DNA of 64,000 nt, from positions 1 to 64,000 of the forward strand of contig CABRHS010000003.1 of assembly GCA_902470815.1 (NCBI GenBank), in the 5' to 3' direction. Made by a program: the position numbers and the translations under genes. The notes below the pieces were generated by a model that was given only the letters and a program-made list of their open reading frames with translations, ran no database searches and was not told the DNA's origin. Shown here piece after piece: positions 48,652 to 56,488 of this stretch. Positions within the stretch are counted from its first letter, which is position 1, and every line of letters starts with the position of its first letter. The DNA is from an uncultured Collinsella sp. Lineage in GTDB: Bacteria > Actinomycetota > Coriobacteriia > Coriobacteriales > Coriobacteriaceae.

Positions 48652-51174
48652 ATGCCGCATTCCCACAGCATCGAGCGCGCCGGAATCTCCCGCCGCGGGT
48701 TCGTGACCCTTTCGATAGCCGGCGCGGGCGTGACCGCAGCCGCCACGCACACGCCCGAGGCCGTCTATGCCGCCGAGCCCGCATTGGCGCCCGTGGTCAC
48801 GGAGTACCCGAACCAGATCAAAATTGCCCATCTTTCCGACACGCATTTCTTCTCCAGGCGCCTGTACTCGGACTGCGCGGACTTCACGATCGCCGAGCAC
48901 TCCGACCGCAAGATGTTCCGCGAGTCCGGCGACATCATCAAGAAGGCCATGTCCGATATCGTGGCCTACCAACCCGACCTGGTGATCCTTTCCGGCGACC
49001 TCACCAAGGACGGTGAGCTCGCCTGCCATCAGGACATTCACGCGATGCTCTCCGATGCCAAAAAGCAGCTCAAGGCCGTGGGCAAGGAGACCCAATTCGC
49101 CGTCATCAACGGCAACCACGACATCAACAATGATCTGAACGGCCGCGACTTCTCCAGCGGCCAGGCCCTGCACACCGATCTGGTCGATCCGCTCGCGTTC
49201 AAGGAGCTGTACGCCGACTGCGGCTATGACGACGCCATCGCCATGTTCGACCAGGGCGGCTCCAAGGGCGGCAGCCTCTCCTACGTGCTCCGCCCCGTCA
49301 AGGGCGTGACGCTCATCGCCGTCGACTCCTGCAAGTACTCCACCGACCAGAACGGCTTGGATGTGGACGAGCACGTCACGTCCGGTGTGGTGGGCGAGAA
49401 GCTTTTGCAGTGGATCGCGGGCCAGGCAAAGCAGGCCCGCGCCGCCGGTGACATCGTGTTCGTGACCCAGCACCATGGCGTGGTCCCGCACTTCTCCATG
49501 GAGCCGACGCTCATGGGTGAGTATCTGGTCGACAATTACGAGGAGTGCCAGCGCCGCTACGCCGATGCCGGCGTCTCCGCGGTGTTCACCGGTCACATGC
49601 ACGCCAACGACGTCGCGAGCGTCACCACCGAGGCGGGTAACACCCTCTACGATATCGAGACTTGCGCGACTGTCACCTATCCGAGCGACATCCGCTTTGC
49701 GACGCTCGGTTGGGAGCGCGAGAAGGGCACGGCCAACGTGCATGCCACGCTCGCGCTCGAGAGCCACCCGCTTGGTTCCGTCGAGTACACCGACTTTGAC
49801 AACGGCTCCGTGACCCGCATTCCCAGCATCGAGGAGTACGGTCATGAGCGCCTGCTCACGGTCGACGTGGTCAAGACCATGATTGCCGACGCCCTGGTGT
49901 CGCCCATGCTCGATCAGGCCGCGGTCAATGGCGGCGTGAAGCCCTTGCTGGCGAGCTTGCTCGAGGGCGTGGAGGTTGGCGACGGCACCGTCGAGTCTCT
50001 CGATCCGGCATTGTTCTCCCTGCTGCACTCCATGCTGCCGCAGAGCGCCGACGAGGCCATCAGGATCGAGATTCCCAAACTCGTTGCCGTGGGTATTTGG
50101 GCGAACCCTCAGAGCCAGCGCATCGTGATGCAGAACATGTCGCCCAAGGCCGGCGAGGAGCCCCTGGTTCTCGATATTGAGCCCGAGACCATGCTCGCCC
50201 TTCAGAGCGCTCTTGAGAAGGAGCCCAGGGGTCTGCTTGACTTCTCGTACTACATCGACGCCAACTCGCTGGCGGAGTTCTTAAAGCCGGTCTACGCGGA
50301 GCTGGACAACATGCTTGCCGGCGATGGCAAGGAGCAGGTGCTCGATTTGCTCCGCACTCTGGTTGAGACGCTGGTCATTCAGAAGGTTTCCGGCGACGCC
50401 CACAGCCTCTTCGATTTGATCAAGTTCGCATACGGCGACCACCTGCACGGCGATGAGACGTGCCCGGAGTGGGTGGAGGTTGCGACCGCTCAGATCAAGC
50501 TCACCGGTGACGATCCCCAGGGCAACCCCGTCGCAGATGGCTCGCTTACCAGTTTCTTGCGAGCGGCCATCAACGATCAGGCCGTTTTGGGCAAGATCAA
50601 GGCGCTGCTGTCTCGAATCAAGATTGACCTTCTGGTGTTGTTGCAGAAAGAAACCCCCAACCTCATCGTCGAGGGCTTGCTAAAGCAATATAAGGACTTG
50701 GGGGCGGTGTTCGACCAGGCGGGCGATGCTCCGGGCAATATGATCCCCAACATACCGACACTTGCCGAGCTTGCCCATGGCGCGCTGTATTCGCTCACGC
50801 ACGACGAGAACCAGCTCGGCGACCGCGTGTCCACGGTGGCGGCCACGGTGGTCGACCCCGATTGGAAGCCCGCCGGCGGCTCCACCGGTGGCGACGGCTC
50901 CGGCAACGGCTCGGGGAGCGGTAACGGCGGAAACGGCAGCAACGGTGGCAGCGCAGGCGGCAACGGATCCGGCAATGGTAGCGGATCGGGTGGTGGCAAC
51001 GGCTCCGGTGTGGGCACTGGCTCCAGCAAGCCTTCCGCAGGCAAGCTTCCCCAGACCGGCGATCCCAACAGTTTCGCTACGGCTGCCCTGATGGGCCTCA
51101 GCGCCCTCGCTGCCGCGATCCACATCGGTTCGCGTGACGAGGCGACTGATTCCCGGGACACCGAGGAGCTTTAG
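48652..51174 (+). CDS. cell-wall-anchored metallophosphoesterase
   Basis: An 840-aa surface protein. The N-terminus carries a Tat-type signal SRRGFV (13-18) followed by a hydrophobic stretch. A calcineurin-like phosphoesterase domain follows: HLSDTHFF (about 60-67), SGDLTKDG, NGNHDI (about 158-163), QHHGVV and TGHMHAND (about 320-327). A long unassigned helical region (about 400-745) precedes a Gly/Ser/Asn-rich linker (about 747-795) and the sortase motif LPQTG (799-803) with a hydrophobic segment and charged tail. Start ATG 48652 has GGAG upstream; earlier ATGs at 48619 and 48628 lack support. Substrate unknown. Confidence 0.88.
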   Translation: MPHSHSIERAGISRRGFVTLSIAGAGVTAAATHTPEAVYAAEPALAPVVTEYPNQIKIAHLSDTHFFSRRLYSDCADFTIAEHSDRKMFRESGDIIKKAMSDIVAYQPDLVILSGDLTKDGELACHQDIHAMLSDAKKQLKAVGKETQFAVINGNHDINNDLNGRDFSSGQALHTDLVDPLAFKELYADCGYDDAIAMFDQGGSKGGSLSYVLRPVKGVTLIAVDSCKYSTDQNGLDVDEHVTSGVVGEKLLQWIAGQAKQARAAGDIVFVTQHHGVVPHFSMEPTLMGEYLVDNYEECQRRYADAGVSAVFTGHMHANDVASVTTEAGNTLYDIETCATVTYPSDIRFATLGWEREKGTANVHATLALESHPLGSVEYTDFDNGSVTRIPSIEEYGHERLLTVDVVKTMIADALVSPMLDQAAVNGGVKPLLASLLEGVEVGDGTVESLDPALFSLLHSMLPQSADEAIRIEIPKLVAVGIWANPQSQRIVMQNMSPKAGEEPLVLDIEPETMLALQSALEKEPRGLLDFSYYIDANSLAEFLKPVYAELDNMLAGDGKEQVLDLLRTLVETLVIQKVSGDAHSLFDLIKFAYGDHLHGDETCPEWVEVATAQIKLTGDDPQGNPVADGSLTSFLRAAINDQAVLGKIKALLSRIKIDLLVLLQKETPNLIVEGLLKQYKDLGAVFDQAGDAPGNMIPNIPTLAELAHGALYSLTHDENQLGDRVSTVAATVVDPDWKPAGGSTGGDGSGNGSGSGNGGNGSNGGSAGGNGSGNGSGSGGGNGSGVGTGSSKPSAGKLPQTGDPNSFATAALMGLSALAAAIHIGSRDEATDSRDTEEL

Positions 51175-51233
51175 CGTCGTTTTGACCGCCTTGCCGGCGG
51201 GTGGCAACATATGAACGATTGAGCTGGCAGTTT

Positions 51234-51270
51234 TGGAGGATATGAACAGTTCGTTCATATCCTCCATTTT
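51234..51270 (+). terminator. perfect 14-bp hairpin after the phosphoesterase
   Basis: TGGAGGATATGAAC (51234-51247) and its exact complement (51253-51266) flank a 5-nt loop and are followed by TTTT. It can serve as the terminator of the phosphoesterase gene. Its central TATGAAC-N5-GTTCATA core recurs at 51664-51682, so it may have a second role. Confidence 0.6.
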
Positions 51271-51572
51271 GTCCAAGGCTGTAGCGTCTGTCCGTGAGGC
51301 ATGGTTTTCCCGGGTCTGCCCGTTTTCCGACCGATAGCTGATCTCGGACGAGAAAGGTCGATTGGGTGCGGCGGCTTCTCACCGCGCGCGGAGTTCCGGA
51401 GTCGGAGGTCGAGCCCATCGACGTCCTGGTCCTTCGCGATTGCGACAGGCGCTCCGGGAAAGGCGTCGTTGCGCGCACATGGCTGTATCCGATCCCGCCG
51501 GGGTCTGTGTGCGGCGGGGCGCGTGCATGGCGGCCGCTGAGGCTGGCGGGGGCGCCGTGCAAAAACGGAGCT

Positions 51573-51601
51573 TATGAACGATTGGAACTTATGAACGATT
51601 C
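51573..51601. repeat. two tandem TTATGAACGATT copies
   Basis: TTATGAACGATT occurs at 51573-51584 and 51590-51601, 17 bp apart; a related ATATGAACGATT is at 51209-51220. They share the TATGAAC core with the palindromes on either side. Confidence 0.55.
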
Positions 51602-51658
51602 GGTCTGTGGGTGAGAAAAACCCGCATCATTTCCGCAGGTAGATGTGCGGAAAAACAT

Positions 51659-51687
51659 GAGCTTATGAACGGTTAGTTCATAAGCTC
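51659..51687. repeat. perfect 12-bp inverted repeat
   Basis: GAGCTTATGAAC (51659-51670) and GTTCATAAGCTC (51676-51687) flank GGTTA. The core TATGAAC-N5-GTTCATA is shared with the hairpin at 51234-51266. No T run follows on the plus strand. It may be an operator or RNA element. Confidence 0.55.
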
Positions 51688-51753
51688 GAATGTTGCCATC
51701 GAAATCGTTCACAGCCTCTATGGCACTGCCGGCGCCCATTTTGTATCCAGGGC

Positions 51754-51805
51754 CCGCTTTGCGCCCGGGGACCGGCGGCCGCTTTGCGCCCAGCGGCCGC
51801 TTTGC
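51754..51805. repeat. short tandem repeats downstream of nrdB
   Basis: CCGCTTTGCGCCC is at 51754-51766 and 51779-51791, with a partial third copy CCGCTTTGC at 51797-51805. They lie just past the nrdB stop on its downstream side and could form GC-rich hairpins (GCGGCCGC). No clear nrdB terminator with a T run was seen. Confidence 0.45.
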
Positions 51806-51820
51806 TTTCCGATTCCATCC

Positions 51821-52879
51821 CTACAGGTCGTCCACCAGCGCGGTGCTTTTGGCGTACGCGGTGCTCTTGGCCTCGAAGAAGTCGGTCTTCACCATGTTGG
51901 CGTTGGAGTACTGGCTCACCCAGGCCATGTCCTCGGGCTCGGAGCGATAGCCCTTGTAGAGTTGTCCGAAGCCTAGGGAGCTCCAGCGCAGGTTGCCCAG
52001 GTACCTGATGTAGCCCTCGATCATGTCGCCCGTCAGGCCGGGGATGTCGTCGCCCAGTACATAACGGCCCCAGGCGATCTCCTGTCGCACGCCCTCCTCG
52101 AGCATCTCGCGCAGCATGGCCACGTTCTCGTTTCCGAACAGCTGCGGCTCCTCTTTTTGCAATTCGAGGATGATGCTGCGGAACAGCCACAGATGCGTGT
52201 TCTCGTCGCGGTTGATGTAGCGGATCTCCTGCGCGCTGCCGGGCATCTTGCCCATGCGCGCCAGGTTGTAGAAGAACATGAAGCCGGAGTAGAAGTACAC
52301 GCCCTCCAGGATGTAGTTCGCCATGAGGACGCGCAGGAACGTGCGGGCGTCGCGATGCTTTTGGAACTCGTTGTACAGGTCGCCGATAAAGGTGTTGCGC
52401 GCGAGCAGGTGCTCGTCGGTCTTCCACTGGTAGAGGATCTCGTTGCGTTTGGCCGGGTCGCAGATCGTGTCGAGCATGTAGGAGTAACTCTGTGAGTGCA
52501 CGCTCTCCTGGAACGCCTGGATGGATAGGCAGAGGTTCACCTCGTTGGCGGTGATGTATTCGGCGATGTTGGGCAGGTTGGCGGACTGCAGGGAGTCGAG
52601 GAACACCAGGAACGAGAGGATCTTGTCGTACGCGCCGCGCTCGGCGGGGGTGAGGCGCGGGTAGTCCTTGACGTCCTGGGTGAGGTTGATCTCCTCGGGG
52701 ATCCAGAAGTTGTTCATGGCCTGGCGGTACCAGCTGGACACCCAGGGGTACTTCATGTTGTTGAAGTCGTTGAGGTTGGTGGTGTTGCCGCCGATCATGC
52801 GGCGGTCGCGCACGTCGATATCGCCGTCGGGGTTGAACAACGGCTTCTTGGTGAGGACTTGGCGCTCCGTGATGGTCAT
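51821..52879 (-). CDS. nrdB: class I ribonucleotide reductase, small subunit
   Basis: The radical-generating subunit that, with NrdA, reduces ribonucleoside diphosphates to deoxyribonucleotides using oxygen-derived chemistry. The 352-aa protein keeps all six expected metal ligands: Asp95, Glu125, His128, Glu192, Glu226 and His229, and the radical Tyr132 four residues after His128. The C-terminal tail ends TALVDDL, for docking to NrdA. It reads on the minus strand, divergent from nrdA, which is unusual. The ATG follows GAAAGGAGC on the minus strand. Confidence 0.95.
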   Translation of the reverse strand: MTITERQVLTKKPLFNPDGDIDVRDRRMIGGNTTNLNDFNNMKYPWVSSWYRQAMNNFWIPEEINLTQDVKDYPRLTPAERGAYDKILSFLVFLDSLQSANLPNIAEYITANEVNLCLSIQAFQESVHSQSYSYMLDTICDPAKRNEILYQWKTDEHLLARNTFIGDLYNEFQKHRDARTFLRVLMANYILEGVYFYSGFMFFYNLARMGKMPGSAQEIRYINRDENTHLWLFRSIILELQKEEPQLFGNENVAMLREMLEEGVRQEIAWGRYVLGDDIPGLTGDMIEGYIRYLGNLRWSSLGFGQLYKGYRSEPEDMAWVSQYSNANMVKTDFFEAKSTAYAKSTALVDDL

Positions 52880-53014
52880 GGGCGCTCCTTTCTGGTGGAC
52901 GGGGCACCGCCCGCCCCGCGCGCCGGGCCAAGGCGATGGCGCGGCGCGCGGGCGCCGCCCTTTGGGCTTTTAGTATACGATACAAAAACAGATACAGTTA
53001 GGCTATGCTTACAA

Positions 53015-53061
53015 ACACGATATATTGACTACACCTCAGGCAACCTATCTATATATGGTGG
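53015..53061 (+). promoter_or_regulatory. NrdR boxes and nrdA promoter
   Basis: The 16-mer at 53015-53030 (ACACGATATATTGACT) matches the NrdR box consensus acaCwAtATaTwGwgt at 14 of 16 positions. A second, weaker site (11/16) at 53046-53061 starts 31 bp later, three helical turns. TTGACT at 53025-53030 and TATATA at 53050-53055 (19-bp spacing) form a possible nrdA promoter, each element inside a box. NrdR binding would therefore block transcription. Confidence 0.7.
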
Positions 53062-53088
53062 TCTGTCGATCGATGGCAAGGGGATGCA

Positions 53089-55719
53089 ATGGAACACGTA
53101 GGGGACACGCCCTCCGTTTGCGAGCGGGGCGCCGCGCGCGTCATACGGAAGCGCGACGGCAGGACGGAGCCGTACGAGGCCCGCAAGATCGTCGAGGCCA
53201 TGCGCCGCGCGTTCGCCGACGTGCGGGCCGACGCCGCCGCGCCGGCGGCCGGGCGCGAGACCGGGGACGGGCATGTGGGGGAGGATGAGCTCGCCGCCCT
53301 GCTGCAGACGGTCGAGAGGTCCATGGCGGCGTCATCCACCCAAAGCGTGGAGGACATCCAGGACCTGGTGGAGCGCGCCCTCATGGAGCGCGGGCACTTC
53401 GAGGTGGCCAAGAGCTACATCCTGTATCGCCATCACCGCGCCGAGAGGCGCGAGGCGCGCCTGGGCCTTGCCCGCGCCGTGGCGGTGGAGGGGATCGAGC
53501 CCGTCTTGGCCCGCATCCAACGCGACTTCGCCGACGACGCGTACGACCTGGGCGTGCTCGCCGCGCGATTCCACGCCTTCACGGGTGCGGGACAGGACGA
53601 GCGCGCCCGCCTGGAGGCCCTCGTGCGCGCCGCGATCGAGCTCACCAGCCAAGAGGCCCCGCGCTGGGAGTTCATCGCCGCGCGTCTGCGCGGCTTCGCG
53701 TTCTCGCGGGACCTCGCGGCCACCCGCGCGGCCCTGGGCATAACCACGTTCCCCGAGCTGGTGCACCACCTCACCAATGAGGGGCTCTATGGGCCCTACA
53801 TCTTGGCGGCCTACTCCACGGACGAGCTGGCGCGGGCGGCCGAGCTCATGGACCCCTCGCGCGACGAGCTGTTCGCCTACGCCGGCCTGGACCTGCTCAT
53901 CCGGCGCTACGTGATCCACGGCCACGACCACACGCCGCTCGAGAGCCCGCAGGAGATGTTCCTGGGCATAGCCCTGCACCTGGCCATGAACGAGGAGCCC
54001 TCGCAGCGCCTCGTCTGGGTCGGGCGCTTCTATGACATGCTGAGCAAGCTCGAGGTCACCATGGCCACGCCCACCATGAGCAACGCCCGCAAGCCCGACC
54101 ATCAGCTCTCCAGCTGCTTCATAGACACGGTGCCCGACAGTCTGGTGGGCATCTACCGAAGCATCGACAACTTCGCGCAGGTGAGCAAATACGGCGGCGG
54201 CATGGGCATGTACCTGGGCAAGGTGCGCGCCACCGGCGGCAGTATCCGCGGCTTTGAGGGCGTGGCCGGCGGTGTGATCCGCTGGATCCGCGTGATCAAC
54301 GACACGGCCGTGGCCGTTGACCAGCTTGGCATGCGTCAGGGCGCCGTGGCCGTTTACCTGGACGCATGGCACCGCGACCTGCCCGAGTTCCTCAACCTGC
54401 GCACCAACAACGGCGACGACCGCATGAAGGCGCATGACGTCTTTCCCGCCGTGTGCTACCCCGATCTGTTCTGGCGCATGGCCGAGGAGAGCCTGGACCA
54501 GCAGTGGCACCTCATGTGCCCGCACGACATCCTCACCGTGAAGGGCTATGCGCTGGAGGACTCCTATGGCGAGGAGTGGGAGCGCCGTTACCGTGATTGC
54601 GTGGCTGACCCGCGCATCCCCAAGCGCTCGATCCTCATCAAGGACCTGGTGCGCCTGATTCTCAAGAGCGCCGTGGAGACGGGCACGCCGTTCGCGTTCA
54701 TGCGCGATACGGTGAACCGCGCCAACCCCAACGGCCACGAGGGAATCATCTACTGCTCCAACCTGTGCACCGAGATCGCGCAGAACACGAGCGAGATCCG
54801 CGAGGTCTCGCGCGAGGTAAAGACCGAGGACGGCGACACGGTGGTGGTCACCACCACGCGCCCCGGCGATTTCGTGGTGTGCAACCTGGCGAGCCTCTCG
54901 CTGGGGCGCCTGCCCGTAGAGGACGACGCCGCCATGGGTCGCGTGATCGAGACGGCCGTGCGCGCGCTCGACAACGTGATCGACCTCAATTTCTACGCGT
55001 TGCCGTACGCTCGGATCACCAATCATCGGTACCGCTCCATCGGCCTGGGCGTCTCCGGCTATCATCACATGCTCGCTCGCCGCGGCTTGAGCTGGGAGAG
55101 CGAGGACCACCTGCGCTTTGTTGACGAGGTGTTCGAACGCATCAACTACCACGCCATCGCGGCGAGCGAGCACCTGGCGGAGGAGCGCGGCGCTAACGGG
55201 GCGTTCGAGGGGAGCGACTGGCAGAGCGGCGCGTACTTCGAGAAGCGCGGATATCTGGGTGACGGCACGGCCCTGGGGGCCGAGCGCTGGCGGGGTCTGG
55301 CCGAGCGCGTGGGCAAGCACGGCGTGCGCAACGCCTACCTGCTCGCGATCGCGCCCACCAGCTCGACATCCATCCTCTCGGGTACGACGCCGGGCATCGA
55401 CCCCATCATGCGCAAGTTCTTCCTCGAGGAGAAGAAGGGCTCCATGCTGCCCCGAGTTGCCCCGGACCTGTCGCCGCGGACGTTTTGGTACTACAAGCCG
55501 GCACACTACCTGGACCAGCGCTGGAGCGTGCGCGCCGCCGGCGTCCGCCAACGCCACATAGACCAGGCGCAGTCCATGAACCTGTACATAACGAATGACT
55601 ACACGCTGCGTCAGGTCCTCGACTTGTATGTCGAGGCGTGGCGTCAGGGGGTCAAAACAATTTACTACGTGAGGAGCAAATCACTCGAAGTCGAGGAATG
55701 CGAATCCTGCTCGGCGTAG
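53089..55719 (+). CDS. nrdA: class I ribonucleotide reductase, large subunit
   Basis: The catalytic subunit of aerobic ribonucleotide reductase (876 aa). An N-terminal ATP-cone (VIRKRDGRTEPYEARKI, about 17-33) gives allosteric control. Active-site residues are conserved: Cys343 (SSCFIDT), Asn558, Cys560 and Glu562 (SNLCTEI), and Cys598 (VVCNLAS). The tyrosine pair YY in TIYYVRS precedes the C-terminal shuttle cysteines C871 and C874 (CESC). Its start follows AAGGGG. Transcription is away from nrdB with a shared 209-bp control region. Confidence 0.96.
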   Translation: MEHVGDTPSVCERGAARVIRKRDGRTEPYEARKIVEAMRRAFADVRADAAAPAAGRETGDGHVGEDELAALLQTVERSMAASSTQSVEDIQDLVERALMERGHFEVAKSYILYRHHRAERREARLGLARAVAVEGIEPVLARIQRDFADDAYDLGVLAARFHAFTGAGQDERARLEALVRAAIELTSQEAPRWEFIAARLRGFAFSRDLAATRAALGITTFPELVHHLTNEGLYGPYILAAYSTDELARAAELMDPSRDELFAYAGLDLLIRRYVIHGHDHTPLESPQEMFLGIALHLAMNEEPSQRLVWVGRFYDMLSKLEVTMATPTMSNARKPDHQLSSCFIDTVPDSLVGIYRSIDNFAQVSKYGGGMGMYLGKVRATGGSIRGFEGVAGGVIRWIRVINDTAVAVDQLGMRQGAVAVYLDAWHRDLPEFLNLRTNNGDDRMKAHDVFPAVCYPDLFWRMAEESLDQQWHLMCPHDILTVKGYALEDSYGEEWERRYRDCVADPRIPKRSILIKDLVRLILKSAVETGTPFAFMRDTVNRANPNGHEGIIYCSNLCTEIAQNTSEIREVSREVKTEDGDTVVVTTTRPGDFVVCNLASLSLGRLPVEDDAAMGRVIETAVRALDNVIDLNFYALPYARITNHRYRSIGLGVSGYHHMLARRGLSWESEDHLRFVDEVFERINYHAIAASEHLAEERGANGAFEGSDWQSGAYFEKRGYLGDGTALGAERWRGLAERVGKHGVRNAYLLAIAPTSSTSILSGTTPGIDPIMRKFFLEEKKGSMLPRVAPDLSPRTFWYYKPAHYLDQRWSVRAAGVRQRHIDQAQSMNLYITNDYTLRQVLDLYVEAWRQGVKTIYYVRSKSLEVEECESCSA

Positions 55720-55853
55720 GGCGGCGTTAGATCGAGGCCCGATCGGCGCGGTGGCGGGTGATTGTCCACCTGGGAGTAACATTTGTCCATAAACTCACAT
55801 CTGTGCTACCTATGTGCGCTTTTCAATATACCTGTGTTTCAGGTGGGAAAAAT

Positions 55854-55877
55854 TGAGCAAGCGGCTATACTTGCTCA
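55854..55877 (+). promoter_or_regulatory. palindrome upstream of the double-HTH gene
   Basis: TGAGCAAG-N8-CTTGCTCA is a perfect inverted repeat 57 bp before the GTG start. A TATACT -10-like hexamer (55866-55871) overlaps its right half. It is a candidate operator, perhaps autoregulatory. Confidence 0.5.
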
Positions 55878-55933
55878 CAATCCAGCGAGACATACCCGCA
55901 ATGTGGGAACGAGCGAGTCGAGAGGTGAATGTC

Positions 55934-56335
55934 GTGGCTGATCAGAAAACAGGACGGGTCTATAGCGCCAAGGTGCGTCGTCAGGCCGTGACCGCGCTGT
56001 CAGAGGGCGCCGGTCATCGCGCCCTCGCATCCAAGCTCGGGATCCCCGACGCGACCGCCCGCCAGTGGGCGCGCGCGTATGCGGTCGGCGGCCGCTCGGC
56101 GGTGCTGAACGCCGGCTCGCGCCATCGCGTGTACCCCTATGAGCTCAAGCTCTCGGCCGTGAAGGACCGCCTGGAGAACGGGATGACCGTCCGCGAGGTC
56201 ATGATCAAGCACGGAATCCCCAGCGAGTCCTCGGTGAAGACGTGGTGCCGCCAGTACCGCGAGCACGGTCCCGAGGCGCTCATCAACAAGCCGCGGGGGG
56301 TCAAACCCAAGAAGGGCCGCCAGGACGCTCGGTAG
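55934..56335 (+). CDS. double helix-turn-helix DNA-binding protein, transposase OrfA-like
   Basis: A 133-aa protein with two tandem HTH units: VRRQAVTALSEGAGHRALAS onward to TARQWARAY (about 11-46), and LSAVKDRLENGMTVREVMIK onward to VKTWCRQY (about 75-108). The arrangement resembles the OrfA proteins of IS3-family elements and related Mor/HTH_28 domains, but there is no OrfB, no terminal repeat and no target duplication nearby. It may be a domesticated regulator. The GTG at 55934 follows GAGAGG by 8 bp; earlier starts exist. A strong terminator follows. Confidence 0.75.
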   Translation: MADQKTGRVYSAKVRRQAVTALSEGAGHRALASKLGIPDATARQWARAYAVGGRSAVLNAGSRHRVYPYELKLSAVKDRLENGMTVREVMIKHGIPSESSVKTWCRQYREHGPEALINKPRGVKPKKGRQDAR

Positions 56336-56359
56336 CGGATCCCGCGCCGTGCGCACCTC

Positions 56360-56422
56360 GCCCGCTCCACATCGCAATGGTGGGCAAGCTCGCCCCCACG
56401 GCGGTTTGGAGCGGGCTTTTTT
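56360..56422 (+). terminator. rho-independent terminator of the double-HTH gene
   Basis: GCCCGCTCCA (56360-56369) pairs with TGGAGCGGGC (56407-56416), followed by T6. The 37-nt loop can fold into a second GC-rich hairpin. Confidence 0.8.
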
Positions 56423-56434
56423 GTCATTTCAGCG

Positions 56435-56443
56435 TGCTATCAT
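56435..56443 (+). promoter_or_regulatory. extended -10 promoter of the fprA-like gene
   Basis: TG-C-TATCAT is a good extended -10 directly after the terminator, about 45 bp upstream of the ATG. No standard -35 at 17 bp. Confidence 0.5.
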
Positions 56444-56488
56444 GCTGTGCGAGTAATCGGCTTCAGGCATGGGAGAAAGGGACCTGAC

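Larger units (their letters stand above)
51175..51820. other. 646-bp gene-poor stretch with palindromes
   Basis: No frame here is convincing as a gene: the longest ones are overlapping, in different phases, and unlike known proteins. The stretch contains the inverted repeats at 51234-51270 and 51659-51687, the tandem TATGAACGATT copies at 51209 and 51573-51601, and the repeats at 51754-51805. It lies between the phosphoesterase and nrdB stops. Confidence 0.5.

Noticed and set aside
51234..51266. LexA/SOS box reading of the GAAC...GTTC palindrome
   Set aside because: The Gram-positive LexA box has GAAC-N4-GTTC; here and at 51667-51679 the centre is 5 bp.
51301..51614. Short frames in the 51.2-51.8 kb gap
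   Set aside because: They overlap in several phases, lack ribosome-binding sites and resemble no family. They could be remnants, but nothing supports a gene.
55934..56335. Complete IS3-family insertion sequence
   Set aside because: There is no OrfB integrase, no terminal inverted repeats and no target duplication around the OrfA-like gene.
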